Of a DNA stretch of 64,000 nucleotides, positions 40,195 to 59,165 are shown in pieces (the stretch's first letter is position 1; each line of letters starts with the position of its first letter). Under the pieces are notes generated by a model. It searched no databases. It had not been told where the DNA came from and saw only the letters and a list, made by a program, of their open reading frames with translations. The DNA is taken from the NCBI GenBank assembly GCA_009823395.1, contig CM020502.1:17029944-17093943 (forward strand), written 5' to 3'. Origin of the DNA: Thamnaconus septentrionalis (Eukaryota; Chordata; Actinopteri; Tetraodontiformes; Monacanthidae). Made by a program: the position numbers and the translations under genes.

Positions 40195-43100
40195 CTATAC
40201 TTTAGATATACCACTTTCCTAATTTTACATCAAAGTCCACTCAACCAGCCACCATCAGAAAAAGAACAAACAAAGAAAATCCCAGCACTACAAGGTACGA
40301 TCAGTAGATGAGATGAAACGCTCAGCTGCAATTTGAATCAGTGCCAAAGAGAAAAACAAAACAACAAAACATGTAAGAGCTCAGAACATCCTTTTTCAGA
40401 GGTGGTGGAATTTGCGTGAGGGCTGCGTCGCACTCCGCCCCAAGCTGCTAAAAAAAGAAAACTGCTCAGCATCCCTTTGTTGCTTTTCTCCAACATTCCA
40501 CATCCTCACTCATTTCAGCCTTCATTAGGCCACAGTGACGAGACATTGTTGGCGGGAGTGTTTTTCAGTTGTTGACACACTTCTTTGGCCCAATGCACTC
40601 CATAAATGTGATCGTGATAAATCTTTTTTTTGTGTGAGTTTTCTTTCCTACTAGAACTATTTTCACTTTTTTTAAATGACAACATTGATTGAACTTGTTA
40701 TTCTATACATGTATATTAATTCAAGTAATTCCATACTACTTCCACTTCCATACCAGCATCCACTGTCAACGGTCGTTTAACGATTTCCTTACCCATCTCA
40801 AGAAAAAAATCAAATCTGTTTAGAAAGCCTAAAAGTAAAGGATGCATGATTAGAAAATGTTTCCCTCACGTCAGTCATCTAATGTGATAACAAAATGTTT
40901 GCTGCAAATTTGATCTCGTTCCTCTGACTTAACCTGTATGCATCTTATAAAGTGCCTATAGAAGGTGTGTGTAAGGGAGAGGCAAAACTTGTGTGATCTA
41001 GCGAATACACCTGTCCATGACATCAAAACAGACCAGTTGAGACCAATTAAGCACTCGCTTAATGTTGCAAGAGTCAGTAGTAGTAGTCAGGACAAAAGCC
41101 TTGTGTCACCACCATGCACCCAACTGCAATACAGAGGGCATTTGGGAGTAGAATGAAAAAAAAAAAAGTTTTCTTCCAAGAAAAATCTTCATCTTCAGCG
41201 CCTGTTTAATGTCACTGTTTAAAGGGAAAAAAGACACAAAGAGAACGAGTAGATTACACCTTTCACAGGAAATTTTAATTTCAGAGTTCAAGCTATATAA
41301 ATTACTCCAAGTATAGCCGAGTTTCCAAGAACAAAGAGTAAAACGAATGAAATAAGGAACAAGCAAAAATCCCTCTATTAAATAATGTATGAGTTTGGCA
41401 ACACTTCTTATTTCCCCTGTGGCTGACTTTATTAATTTTGCAACGGTATGTTCCTCAGGCTCCATCCAGTGCTAAACTGCCATTTATCTCAGTATTTCTA
41501 AACATAAAAGTTTAGAAAGTCAGAAATTGTTACATCCCTGCTATGCCCATTCTGGGGTGCCTGAGGCACAACAATAAAAAGCTCTATTTTCCCCAAGTCC
41601 CAAGTTTGCTTTAAAAAAAAAACCAAAAAACTTAAAAATAAATTAAATAAGATCATCAATCGTTCTTAAAAGTGTAAAGTTGAGATGATGGTGATTTCAG
41701 GGTGCGCCAAGGCTAAAATAACAAACAAAGCAATCTGCTAAGTAATCAAATGTCCAAACAAAAACAGCAAAACCTAGAGGACCAAACTCTTTCCTACCTA
41801 ACTAAATATAAACAGGAGAAAATAAGAAGTGGCAGTCCCAGCCCTGCGACTGAAAGAGAACTAACAGAACTAATAACCAACAGCAGTGCACAATGTGTGG
41901 CTGGTTGGAAGCTCAGGGGAACCGTCGACTACCTTGCCCTATATATAAAATATGTTCTCAATCACCAGCCAGGACTGGAAAGCACTCCGTCAATGACCTC
42001 CTAGTCATGGCAGACACTTATTTGCATGATCAGACTTTAAAAATGCAAAATAAACAGTCATGACAACCACTACAACAAAAAATCCACCTCACAGCAAAGA
42101 GCGATCTATTTAAAAAAGTGGAAAAATAATTTGCGGAAAAAAAATAAAATATGTATTTTGCATTTCTAGTTGTGAAATCATATTTGAATTATTTACGGTC
42201 CCAAGCGAACCACATCTACACTTTCAGAAGAAAAGCCAACAGAAGATTTAAACAGATAAAGAAGCTGGTGTTGAATCTCGCTTTTGAATGCAGTGTTTGC
42301 TGTTTGTTTGTACATATTTTTGATCAAAATGCTTGTCTATTGAGTATAAATAAATGAAGATTCTCACAGTTTGATGTTTTATTAAAGCCATGTGGCCTTA
42401 AGGCGGTTTACTCTGTTGTGAGTCGCTGTTCAGATCGTAGTTCCTACAGAGAAGTTCGAAAGTTCATTATGAACCCAAACCAAATTTTTTCTTTTTGCAA
42501 ACACGTTTCTGCTAACAATATGTAGGTTCAATGTTCCACTGTAAGGAATTTCATTTCATCGTAACCCACCTGCTAGATGTGTACCAAACACAAAAACTCT
42601 TTTCGAAACAGAGCACATTCAATTGTTATTTTGACTTGTAGTTTGTGCATGACTGACTCCTAAATTGCTTGGTTGGATTGGAACACAGCTGGATACTAAG
42701 TTGATTCAGACTCGAACAGTCGATTCAGACATTCGCAAGGTGACTCACCTAGGACACAGCAAGACAGCCGAGTAGCTCAGTGTGGGTGAGCTGAATCCAA
42801 AGGCTAAGTTTCCCTCAGAACAGGGAAGTGGAGAAATCAAGTCATGTCTCACACATCATACGAGCCAAAAAAAAAAAACTTGTTCAAAGGGACAGCACTG
42901 GATTTCATTAAGCATTCAGTCATGTTTCCATCAAAGGGAAAGTCAACAACACTCAGCGAACATCACGACAGCTGCTTTGTTACCATTTACTTTTGCACGG
43001 CTGGAGCTGCCAAACTAGGTTTCTGCTTGAAGTCGCACAAACTGTTCTGGCTACAACTGTTGTTGTGGCACCAACAGAGGACAGAAGAAACAACACTTCT

Positions 43101-43374
43101 ATTTAAAGGGGTAATCAGTGTAACCATGTTTCTTCATTGTCAGATATAAGATAATCTTAAAAGATGGTGAAGTGGTGTTATTTCATATGGGGTAGAGCAT
43201 CGCATCACACGCCCTCTCTGTCAGATGTGACATGGTTGGAAGGTGTGGCCGGAAAGTTGAAGTGGAGCAGACCGAAGATGAGAGAAGGCGGACTGAGCAG
43301 CAAGAGAGCAGCAGACCAGACTGAAATAGTGGTTTTAGTTTGTTTCACGTTCACCAACTTTGGCCAAAGAAAAA
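40192..43374. other. Intergenic, no gene seen
   Basis: AT-rich sequence with no exon-like frame having family similarity. A-rich tracts occur near 41156-41167 and 41612-41625. Nothing else is recognised. Confidence 0.6.
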
Positions 43375-43880
43375 GGCTGTATCCAAAATCACTCCCTACT
43401 CAATAAATAATACACTGTGTAGGCCAACACGATGCCCACCGGCACCAGGTAGCCCACACAGACCATGAATTGCCCGCAGGCCTGTTCTAAAAATAGCACA
43501 ACTCGTTGAGCTGCGTCTAAAACTCAATTTTATCTTAAAAATAAAATGATTAAAAATATTTTATTAGACATGTAGATAAGTTTAGTTGAATTCTGATTTA
43601 AAGTGTTGAACATTGATATTATCTGTATCCAGCCTGGTTGAGTCATTGATTATTATGATCAGTGTCTTCACATATATCAGTATCATTAATAATATATAAC
43701 TAAAGGCTAACTGAGAAAATTTGTTATATCAGGGGAGTGTAGCAAACTGGTTGCCCTTCGTATGACTCAGTAGCCATGAAGTAGCTCTGAGGTTCTAAAA
43801 GGTTGGTGACCCCTGGTATCTGGGCTATGCCATTTATAGTGGCGTCTGAATTCGGAGTGAGCAGAGGTATTCACCACAGT
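43375..43880. mobile_element. Mosaic of decayed DNA-transposon ends
   Basis: A terminal-type sequence GGCTGTATCCAAAATCACTCC begins at 43375, related words recur as GCTGCGTCTAAAACTCA near 43511 and GGCGTCTGAATTCGGAGT near 43843. Inside lies a small unit at 43730-43815 that begins CAGGGGAGTGTAGCAAAC and ends AAAAGGTTGGTGACCCCTG, a hAT-like pair of ends; its flanks show no convincing 8-bp duplication. Boundaries of the outer elements are uncertain. Confidence 0.5.
43421..43481 (-). pseudogene. Short GC-rich exon-like fragment of unknown origin
   Basis: Read on the minus strand, after an acceptor-like TTTTAGAACAG at 43492-43482, about 20 codons encode a hydrophobic stretch containing QFMVCVGYLVP and VGIVLA. 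GC content is far above the surrounding transposon DNA and third positions are mostly G or C, as in coding DNA. The frame then runs into transposon-like sequence and stops. It may be a stranded piece of a membrane-protein exon. I do not recognise the parent gene, and chance cannot be excluded. Confidence 0.25.
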
Positions 43881-46800
43881 ATATAGTCCACTCAATATGT
43901 CCTCCAAAGCATCGCTTGAAAGTAGTGTATAACCGATGGTCACTCAACCCGGGCAAGAGGAGCTGAGTGTTATTTATTTTTAAATGGGAAGATGCTTATT
44001 ATATTGCACTTGTCACAAAACGGCTATATTTCAAAGGTCCCACATTCTATATTTATTTATTGCCACCTGCTAACAGGGCATTTTAAGACTGTTGTGTTAC
44101 TATTGTGGTATCTGACTGTGTTTTATTTTTCATTTTATGTTCATAAATCGCTAATGAGTGCTCGATATACTCTTGTTGGCTACATGGAATAGATACAACT
44201 CCCTATAAAGGGAGTTGGGAATGATTGGTGGGTTTCAGATAGAGTCAAAGTCTTGCACGGTAGCAAAATTCTGAGTTGGATGCGGGTCCGTCACTGATAA
44301 AGGTACCCCTGTGAAAACACAACAATGGAAACAATGTTCCCTCCAGAGTTACGGTGAAATCCAGCATTGTTTGATAAGTAGCTTGTTCACTCGACATTTC
44401 CATGCTTCCTAGATTTACATCTTCACTCCACATTTTCCTTGCTCCTTGGGTGTTCATTGCCTCACATATAATACTAGGGAGAGGGCAATGTAGATGAGAG
44501 GAGCACAGAGCCTCAGTGATAAAGCCTCAAGGGGGCGCACCTTGAGTGTCCTCCTTGTGATAGTCCCCAAGCTTGGATAAATACAAGGGTTGTGTCAGGA
44601 AGGGCAACCAACATGCTAATCAATTCACCGTGGACCCTTGAAGGGAACAGCTGAAAGGATTTGCTGACACTGGCGAATAAAAAATGGCTTTGACTGCTAC
44701 CATGAAAATAAATTCCCAAGGCGACGTGTAAAATATCTGGCTGATGTGTAAAGTGGACAGGGCAGACGCTGCGACGTGCTCCCTGCAAGGTCCTGCGGGT
44801 TTAACTTGGACCTGACCTCTGATGGAGATCCCTTCGTCACTGTCTTGCATGGCTTCTCTGTCCTGCCGAAGGCTGGGATGTCGGCTCCAGTGCCGGAGAC
44901 GGATAGTTGCATTTGTTGAAAACATCAGCCAGTGTCTTTGTATCCGCGACTAGATATCTGGTCTGTCGATAAGCCAAAATTAAATAAAATCGAGGGGGAA
45001 ATAAACATTCTCGCCACACGGTCTGTTAATCTTCTTAGCCCGCGCGGTCTTGCTAGCATTCTTTCATAGTGACTCAACGATCAATGTTTTTTATGGTCCC
45101 TTTGTGAGCCTATGGCCACGTGTTATTTTTTCTCTTCATCCGCGAATCAAATTTACAGTGCCTTTCTGAAGCTAATTGAGATTTAAAATGAGCTACAATT
45201 TTCCCCCTCATTATTTTTGTTGACTTTTTCTTCTTGGCGAGAGAGAAAAATTAATTCTGGATTGATTGTGATTCCAACGGGGCGGCAAGCACGGTGAGGC
45301 AATTTAAGTTTCCATGCTGTGCGCATCAGATTAAAGCTTGTGGATTTGTTTAGGTGCAAACTCATTAAAATATGCCGCTGGTCTTGCATTGCTTTCTTCT
45401 CAAGATACAGTGGTTGCAAAAATTGTTGGAACATTTGGCTTATTTAAGAAGCTTCAGTTGCTTTTGTTGAACCAGACTATTTAAATAACCATGAAATGAA
45501 TGGAACTACAAAGTTTTAATTTGTAAACAAAGTTATAACTACAAAGGTGTAATTTTACCTAATGAGGCCATTTCACCGTCAGCGTCACACAATTGTGTTC
45601 TGTTACACCAGAAGGCAAAATTGCTCTCAATTATTGCCAGGTGTGATTGTGGTTCAATTAAATGTGATACAAGAATCTATTGGACGCATCTGTGTGGGAT
45701 CCGACCAGCAGGACTCACTTCCAGTGCTCAGGCTGTCTTTGCTCTGGACACATCGGTCTGCATGCTTCGTGAAGATGATGAGATAACATTGTGTTTTTGA
45801 GACAGGAAAAGGTCAGTGTTTCTAATCTCTGATGCGTTCTGAAAAATTATGGCATCACTGCAGGTCAAGTGCTTTGTTTACAAGCGGCAGAATGCACACC
45901 CAGTTTTGATTGGGCTGAAAGAGATAATTCATTCAACATGGATGCGTCTCAGAAACCCTTTATGCACAGCTCAGCATTAATCACAGTTATAATTGCATTC
46001 CATGTTGGCTGGCACCCCTTTGTGTGCAATTCAAATTAGACAGTACCCTTTTGATTAGACACAGACTCTAGATTAAATCAAGCTATATGGAAACGGAGCT
46101 TGTAGATCTCCCTGTATTTCCTCCTCCTTTCTACATCTTCATCAAAGCGGCTAAACCAGACTCACTGCAGCAGAGCAGCTATAACTCACGTGAAAGGTCT
46201 CCCTCCCCCGTAAAATAGGCACAATTCAGCTCTACATCACGAGAGGTTTTTATGATCTTATCCCCCCCCCCCGAACTACAAGAACTGCTGAGCACTGAGT
46301 CTTTACAGATTTTAATTCTGATTGGTCTGTGTTTATTACCTTGTCTTGAAAGCGATCGGCCAATCTGCTCGTTTGACACTGCTGAGGCAGGGTCTTAAAA
46401 ATCTACATTAAACTTATAAATTCCAATGCCGAAAATAACTGGCTGCCGCCCACGCACCCTACCGACCAACATGTTGAGGTCCCACTGCTTCAATGGGACA
46501 TGAGTCAGAGTGCAGACCTCTCCACCGCGTCACCAGAATGTTGCTTTCTAGGAGGCGCCAACGGGTCGATCAGGTCAGGTTCACTTCCCCTGGGCCGTAC
46601 TGGACATAAACTCAGCATAACAGACTGCCTGTCATCTTCATAACCCCTCGACCCCAGTGCAATAAGGCCTTTGTTGTCGCTTGTATTTCATGTGTGGTAA
46701 TTGTACTCTTGAGTACAATAGCTTTCATTGTTTTGTTGATACATAAGTGTCTTTTTACAGGAGATATCATCTCCACGGCATTGCATCTTAACTAATGTTT

Positions 46801-47901
46801 ACCTGGACTCTAAGGACAATCCAGCCTGCCTGAGAGCGCATTTTGAATTTAAGGTGAGCTTGCCTCTTCAAACAAACAAACGAAGGAAAGGGAAGAGGAA
46901 GGTGAACAAGGTTTGGGTGCGCAGGCCACCGTAGTTCACTGGCAACTCAGGAAAGGGAGAGGAGTGAAAGACGCTGTAATCTAAAATGTAACCACTTGAT
47001 GTTGCTGCTTCTTCTTCAAAATCTCCAAATATTACACACTTGAGCTTTAAAGCAGCTCTAATTCTGATATGAGCTGAGTTATTATCACAGTTGGTACAGA
47101 GAAATGCCTCTGGATTCAGAGAAAACATGGAAACGTGGGATTCCTTGGGGAGTCGGGCTTTTCTTTTTTAAAAGATCAACAAGTTTTATGTGTGGCCTGT
47201 GGCAAATATGGATGTGACAGCGGTAAATCATCCAGACTCCCCCGCTCCGTCCTGCACACAGGTTGCTGCGTTTGCACTGAGAATTAAATTGTGGAGGGTA
47301 AAGAGGAAAGCAGTGTGCAACATCGGTGATCTTCACCTGAAGGCACAGCGGCAAGCAAGTAGACGCATCCGTGCAAAACAATATCCATATGGATTGGCCC
47401 GCAGAACCAGGGGTCTCCCTGGGGTCAACATAACAAGTCTCATTAAAAAGGGATTCTGTTGTACAAGGAAGGTCTTGGCTGCTTCGTTGTTAGATTCATC
47501 ATTTCCTCTCCCCATAATTGAATTCATACATCAGAGATGTAGTTTCTTGCTCGTGGGAGAAGTTGTCCCTGGACAATAACATTGTCAGGTAGTAGCACGA
47601 GGCTAATGGGATGATATGCTCTTTTCAGGTTGGTTGTTTTTCAGTTCTGGGGAAAATAACAATACTAATAAAATGTAGAGAGAAAGCACATGATACTTTT
47701 TAGTAAAATCTCAGCAACGACAACTCATTGTGATGTTCTTAACAAAGCTTGATTGTTACCGTTTTCTCCGACATCAACACTTACCAGCTCAGTTAATCTT
47801 TAGTTATGTAATAATTTATATGTATAATGGGTTTTAGCCCGGTGTACTGCCACCTTTATGGCTTGAGGATTTTTCTTCTTCTTCTTTTACCAGCAGACTA
47901 A
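43881..47901. other. Intergenic, no gene seen except a repeat fragment
   Basis: No coding exon is recognised. A repeat fragment lies at 44555-44665. 45040-45400 and 45925-46100 are AT-rich, homeobox-site-rich stretches that look like conserved noncoding DNA. A poly(C) run lies at 46262-46272. Confidence 0.55.
44555..44665 (+). repeat. Dispersed repeat fragment ('gtcaggaagggca' type)
   Basis: 'ccccaagcttggataaatac', 'tgtcaggaagggcaacca', 'atcaattcaccgtggaccc' and 'gaagggaacagctgaaagg' follow the order of a widespread fish repeat that ends in a gcgaccccgaa...agccgaaag block. Diverged and truncated. Confidence 0.5.
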
Positions 47902-48583
47902 GGGCCAATTCCAACTCCTCCCTTAACCCTCAATCTCAACCCTCGCCCTTAACCCTCAATCGTTGGCCCTCAATCTTGGCCCTCAAAAATAAGTGTAAGG
48001 GCTATCTTGTGACTTAGAAATGGGACACCCCTTAAATGCAGTTAGGCCTTCAGACTGTGGGGGGCGGCCTTGCGCCAAAGCCACGTCCAGTCTGTCAAGA
48101 CGACGCGACGACGACGACGACGACGAAAAAGAAGAAGTCCTCCGTCGCTACACAACGAGGTATACAAGTAACGTGAAGCCGGGACCGCCGGTCCAGCTGA
48201 CAAACATCGTAAAGTTAAAAAAAAAAAAAAAAAATTATGCAACAACGGTGTCAATAATCCATAAAAGTCTTAAATTAAGGCAATAAAATGGTTTTGTAGT
48301 ATTTATATCTTTATTAACTAAGAAAATACTTCCATTTGTAGCTCGATTTTTTTCATCGCCATTTTTCGAAGATGTCTTGGTGAAAATACACAATGCCTTC
48401 TGGGTAGCCATTACTCCCAAGGATGGTGCTGGAGAATCTCAATATTGAGGGCGATACAGCCTTGAAACGTGTCCCTCAACTTGACGTTCTGAGAATCGGG
48501 ACAGCACTTACACTTAGCGGGAGCGCGCATTTTTGAGATTGAGGGTTGAGATTGAGGGTTAAGGGAGGAATTGGAATTCACCC
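47902..48583. mobile_element. Harbinger-type MITE, 682 bp, with TAA duplication
   Basis: The left end GGGCCAATTCCAACTCCTCC... and the reverse complement of the right end GGGTGAATTCCAATTCCTCC... match over about 43 bp. Both continue into CCCTTAACCCTCAATCTCAA and, further in, both carry 'aagtgtaag'. The copy is flanked by TAA at 47899-47901 and TAA at 48584-48586, the 3-bp target duplication expected for PIF/Harbinger. The interior has a (CGA)n run (48105-48125) and a poly(A) tract but no recognisable transposase, so it is non-autonomous. The CCCTAA-like words in the ends are part of the inverted repeat, not telomeric. Confidence 0.85.
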
Positions 48584-48586
48584 TAA

Positions 48587-52433
<3,847 letters not shown>

Positions 52434-52715
52434 GGTTGGCCCTGTAGCCTCATAGCAAGATGGTTGTGGGTCTGATTCCAGACCCAGGGCTTTTCTGAAT
52501 GGAGTCTGCATGTCCTCCCTGACGTGCACACTGGGCTAGCAGTGGAGACTGCAACTTGGTTGTGGTTTTAGTCTAATGGATGTTTGCCTCTTTTCGTGGC
52601 CTTGCAATAAACAGGCGTGTTGTCCAGGGTGTAAGGCCGACTTTGCCCTGAGACAGCTGGGATAGTTTTCACCGCCCCTGTAACCCTGAGTGTACAATAA
52701 GCAGAAAATTGAAGG
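52434..52715 (+). repeat. tRNA-like-headed SINE-type repeat, third copy (decayed)
   Basis: 'gttgtgggtctgattccaga' corresponds to the B-box region with two changes. It is followed by 'ggagtctgcatgtcctccct', 'gttgtccagggtgtaaggc', 'gagacagctgggatag' and a 'taaccctgagtgtacaataa' tail. This copy keeps more of the 3' tail than the one at 21398. Confidence 0.7.
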
Positions 52716-55370
<2,655 letters not shown>

Positions 55371-55497
55371 CCACAAAAAGCAGTCTATTTAAACACGTCA
55401 CATCATTCACTCACTATTAGAAGTCGTTATTGATACTGATATTGGTATTGGTATTGATCAATGTAATGAGATCAATACTTTAGATTTGTATCTAGAT

Positions 55498-55847
55498 CAA
55501 GGGTGGCCAAACTTTGACTGGTGGGCCACAGTGGGGCAAAAGCAGGAGCAGATGGATGGAGTGTTTTGGTGACCCACCTCCTAGCAGAAAAAGATATATA
55601 GTGGGATATGTAGAAAACGTGCTTTCATGTCAATTGAAAATGAACATGAAATCAGTGTCTTTGAAGCCCCACTGTATTTAGTTCTTTATTGAAATGACTC
55701 TTAAAACACTGACGAATGAAAAAAGATGAAATACAGATATTTTTTGACTAAGTTACTAATAATATCATTCTTTTCAAGTTCGGCAGGCCGGATGAAAAAG
55801 CTTAACGAGTCGCATATGACCCCCAGGCCTTAGTTTGCCCATGCCTG
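55498..55847. mobile_element. hAT-type MITE, 350 bp, with 8-bp target duplication
   Basis: The left end CAAGGGTGGCCAAACT and the reverse complement of the right end, CAGGCATGGGCAAACT, agree at 12 of 16 positions and have the CA...TG form of hAT elements. The flanks ATCTAGAT (55490-55497) and ATGTAGAT (55848-55855) are an 8-bp duplication with one difference, the length hAT transposases make. The interior carries 'gtgggccaca' and 'cggcaggccggat' words seen in hAT ends. There is no transposase frame. Confidence 0.8.
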
Positions 55848-58278
55848 ATGTAGATAGTGTATGCATTCCATAATATAGAATGCATATTTGTATACATTGA
55901 TTATGATATTTAAACAATTTTTATTTTTACCTTGTTTAATGGAATGATTGTGACAAAACACTAAATTCTAAGATACGTTTTAACCAATTAATGGTCCACA
56001 GGGAGAATAGAAATTGCAAAAAGCTCTCAGGTCATGGAAATTCATCCAGATGTAGCAATTTAATGTTACATCCACCTTAATTAAAAATCATTGGTACTGT
56101 ATTGGTAGCAAATCAGTGGTATCAAAGAGTAGAACCCTCAGCACTCAACCTGCTTGTTTGCAATTATCTGCAATAAATTTAGTGTGTCTGAATGAGAAAA
56201 AACAACAGCTAAGTCAGTTGTGTATCCTTTTTTTTTTTTATCTGACCTGCGCAGGAGGTCAAAATTCCTGTTTGGCCCTCTGCATTGGTAGAGGAGCAAA
56301 GGTTAAAGATGCACACTGAGCGCTGCTGTTAGAGAAATTGCCGCCCCAGTTGTTGCCAGTTCAAAACAACCAGTCCGAGCGTGAAACATCTCAACACCAG
56401 ACTGCTTTTGTAGCAGAAGCTGACAAACAAGCAACAATAGCAACAGCACTGTGGTTTCCTGTGGTTATTATCCATTAACTGGAACAGAAGCTTGGCAGGA
56501 CATTGTGTCGGAAAAAGCTCAGTCTGAAACAACTGTTATTACTTGCAATTGAAAAATGAATTAGACAACTGAAACCTAAAAAGCAGACCACATTTTACTT
56601 TTGTTATAACAGAAGACAAGTTATTTCCTCTGACTTCTGAAGTTGTTACGATGTAATCAATTTACAATGCAATCCATTTACAATGCAACTGTTTATTTTA
56701 TGATAGCTGGGATTTTAGATGAAGCATGAAACATTGATTTTGTTGACTATTCAGGAAGTTCTTAAACTGTAACGGACAGAGGAGCTGTTTGTAGTTGTAG
56801 TGGTGACCTTCATTCTCTTCAGGGGATGAAGCAGTGGGAGGGAAGTTTGGGCAGGTTAACCTGGTGGGTGCAGAATATTGACACTTATGTTTTAAAGTTA
56901 AGAAATTAACTTTGAAAAAATAGGTGGGGCTTTTACTGCTTATTGACATGAGTAAAGAGTCGTGCTACCAGTTTGTGATGGTAAACGACACCCGCAAACT
57001 CCAAGATGGCAGCCCATTCATTTCAATGAAGTTGCTCACCCAGCGCATACACCGGAAAAGTTTTTGACTTCCGCACTAATGGGCCCATTGAGCATGTGCA
57101 GCAGTGTCACTTCCCATCAGGCCTCTGTAACTAACATGATCTTATTTGGCCAATCAGAATGATCCTGGAGAACGTCGCTTACAGACATGTCAGGACGCAG
57201 CCAATCAGAATGAGCTGAGACACACGCTGGGAATAAACTCTTTTCTGGTGATATCCTTTTTTTAAACGACTAAAAAACCATAACTGAAAAATCTGCAATA
57301 GAAAGATTTGCTACGAATCGTGTTTCAGGTCACAGTCGTCCTGCCAGCCGTTTTAAAGGCCTTTATTTTTGTACTGCGGTCTATAGGAAAAATGCTTTCT
57401 GGGCCGATAGGATTTTTTTGCTGCAGTTCCTCAAGTGGCCACTGGCCAATGTTCATCTCTCACGTGGAATCCGGTACAATACACTTTAATATTAGAATGC
57501 AGTAAAAGAGGGATTGGATTACAACAGTTTTTGAACTTCTTTCTGCTTCTTTCTGAACATGCAAATCTTTATTTGAATGAAATGTTAAAAAGACATGTTT
57601 GATAATTCTGACTTTTTGTTTCTTCAATGTACCATGTGTACGTTCTTATCTGTCATTTTTTATTTTATTTTCCAACATGTTCAAAATAAACTAAAAAAAA
57701 GAAAGATTGAAAGACAAACAAGCATTCACATTCAAACTACAGCTAACTTAGAGTTGTCAATTCCTCACGTGCATGTTGTTGGATGAAGCCAGAGTAGGTT
57801 TGCCTGCAGATCAACCCACGCAGACTGAGGAAAAAGCATGCAAAGGCCCCCAGCACTGCAATCTCGTCATCTTCAGAAGGTTGGAGAAAGTTTCCGTGCA
57901 AAAAAAAAAAAAAAAAATCAGAGTGAACCCTTCAGCGGTTTATCCTTTTGTATTGATTTTCAACAAATTGTGTAATTGTAAACGGCAATAGACAATTTTC
58001 ATCCAGTCAATATGTCTCAAGCCTGAGCAGAAATATTACCTGTGAGCCGGAACTCGGCACTCTCCCGTCTCTAATGTCATTTTTATGATACATATTTTGT
58101 CCTCCTTCTCTGTGTGTGTGTGTGTGCGTGTGTTGAGGGAACAAGGTGCCTGTTTCGTTCTGCGTCTGTGATTTTACACGTTGTCCTTGTCCGTCATCGT
58201 GTTGCTGTATTCAGCCGTCTGGGATTTTTCTCAGCTTGAGGCTGCAGCTCTGTGCAGGGGATGGAAGGGAGTGTGGAA

Positions 58279-58301
58279 AAATTGTGTCAAGGACACAATT
58301 T
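58279..58301. other. Perfect 10-bp inverted repeat hairpin
   Basis: AAATTGTGTC, a 3-base AAG loop, then GACACAATTT. The pairing is perfect. No transcript context is visible. Confidence 0.55.
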
Positions 58302-59114
58302 CATGTCATTTGTTTCTCTCCCTTGGCCTTCCTTGCCTTAATCTGAGTCTTTTGAAATTTCGCCCTTGATATTTTTCAAAGTTGTGTTTTTCACGTCCTG
58401 CCGCTGCGCTTGATTGTTTGTAACTTGCTCTTCTGCAACTTTCCTCTGAGTGTTTCAACTTCTTTGCTGAATGTGCACATTTTTTCCCCACACTCCAGTA
58501 GCAAAATCAGATTTCAGAACTGCAACGGCACTGGCTCAAATCCCTCACGTTATGGAATATTTAAGCTTTCGCTGTGTGCTGTGTTCTTCAACTTGACGTG
58601 CCTAGCGGGAAGTTTCTGGAATTCACTCAGTGTACTTCACCTACCTGGAAAAGAAAACTTTTGCAGAGAAAATGGTAGCGTGTGGTGAGCGCAAAGCCTC
58701 TTTGTTTGAGTTTACATGCAGCAGTATTAGTACACGCTGATGCAACCATAGCCATTGACAGAGCAATAATTGGACAGTCTTTATGGTCCTTTTCCACTTT
58801 GCAGAATGCACGTGAGAACAAAACGATGGGATTAAAGCAGGAAGGTTTCTGATGAACTTTGTGTTTCTGGTGAACTTTAACATTCAACGTACAACTGCAG
58901 CTCCTCTGCACTTAAACATTGCAGAGCTACTGCTGGACTATCCTGGCAGAGAAATCTATTCGTATTTTCCCAAACAGTCTTTTTCTTTTCTTTTCTTTTT
59001 TTAATTGAGCCCATGACTCAGTCACATTAATTGCAGCCCAGACTCCAAATTTTCACTCAATACTTCTAAATTAAACCAAACCTGGACTTTTGGAGATAAC
59101 AACCTGTATTTAAC

Positions 59115-59165
59115 TTGTGACCCTGAGTGCAGGGAAGGCGGTAATAGAAGATGGATGGAAAAACT
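59115..59165 (+). repeat. SINE-type repeat tail fragment
   Basis: 'gtgaccctgagtgcaggga', 'aggcggtaatagaa' and 'gatggatgg' match the tail end of the dispersed repeat family, with head and body missing. Confidence 0.5.

Noticed and set aside
47902..47990. Interstitial telomere-like repeat (CCCTTAACCCTCAA words)
   Set aside because: The same words recur inverted at 48540-48583 and form the terminal inverted repeats of a Harbinger-type MITE; they are not (CCCTAA)n.
48020..48286. Asp-rich 88-codon protein gene
   Set aside because: It is built on a (CGA)n run and ends in a poly(A)-encoded Lys run inside a MITE; no domain is recognised.
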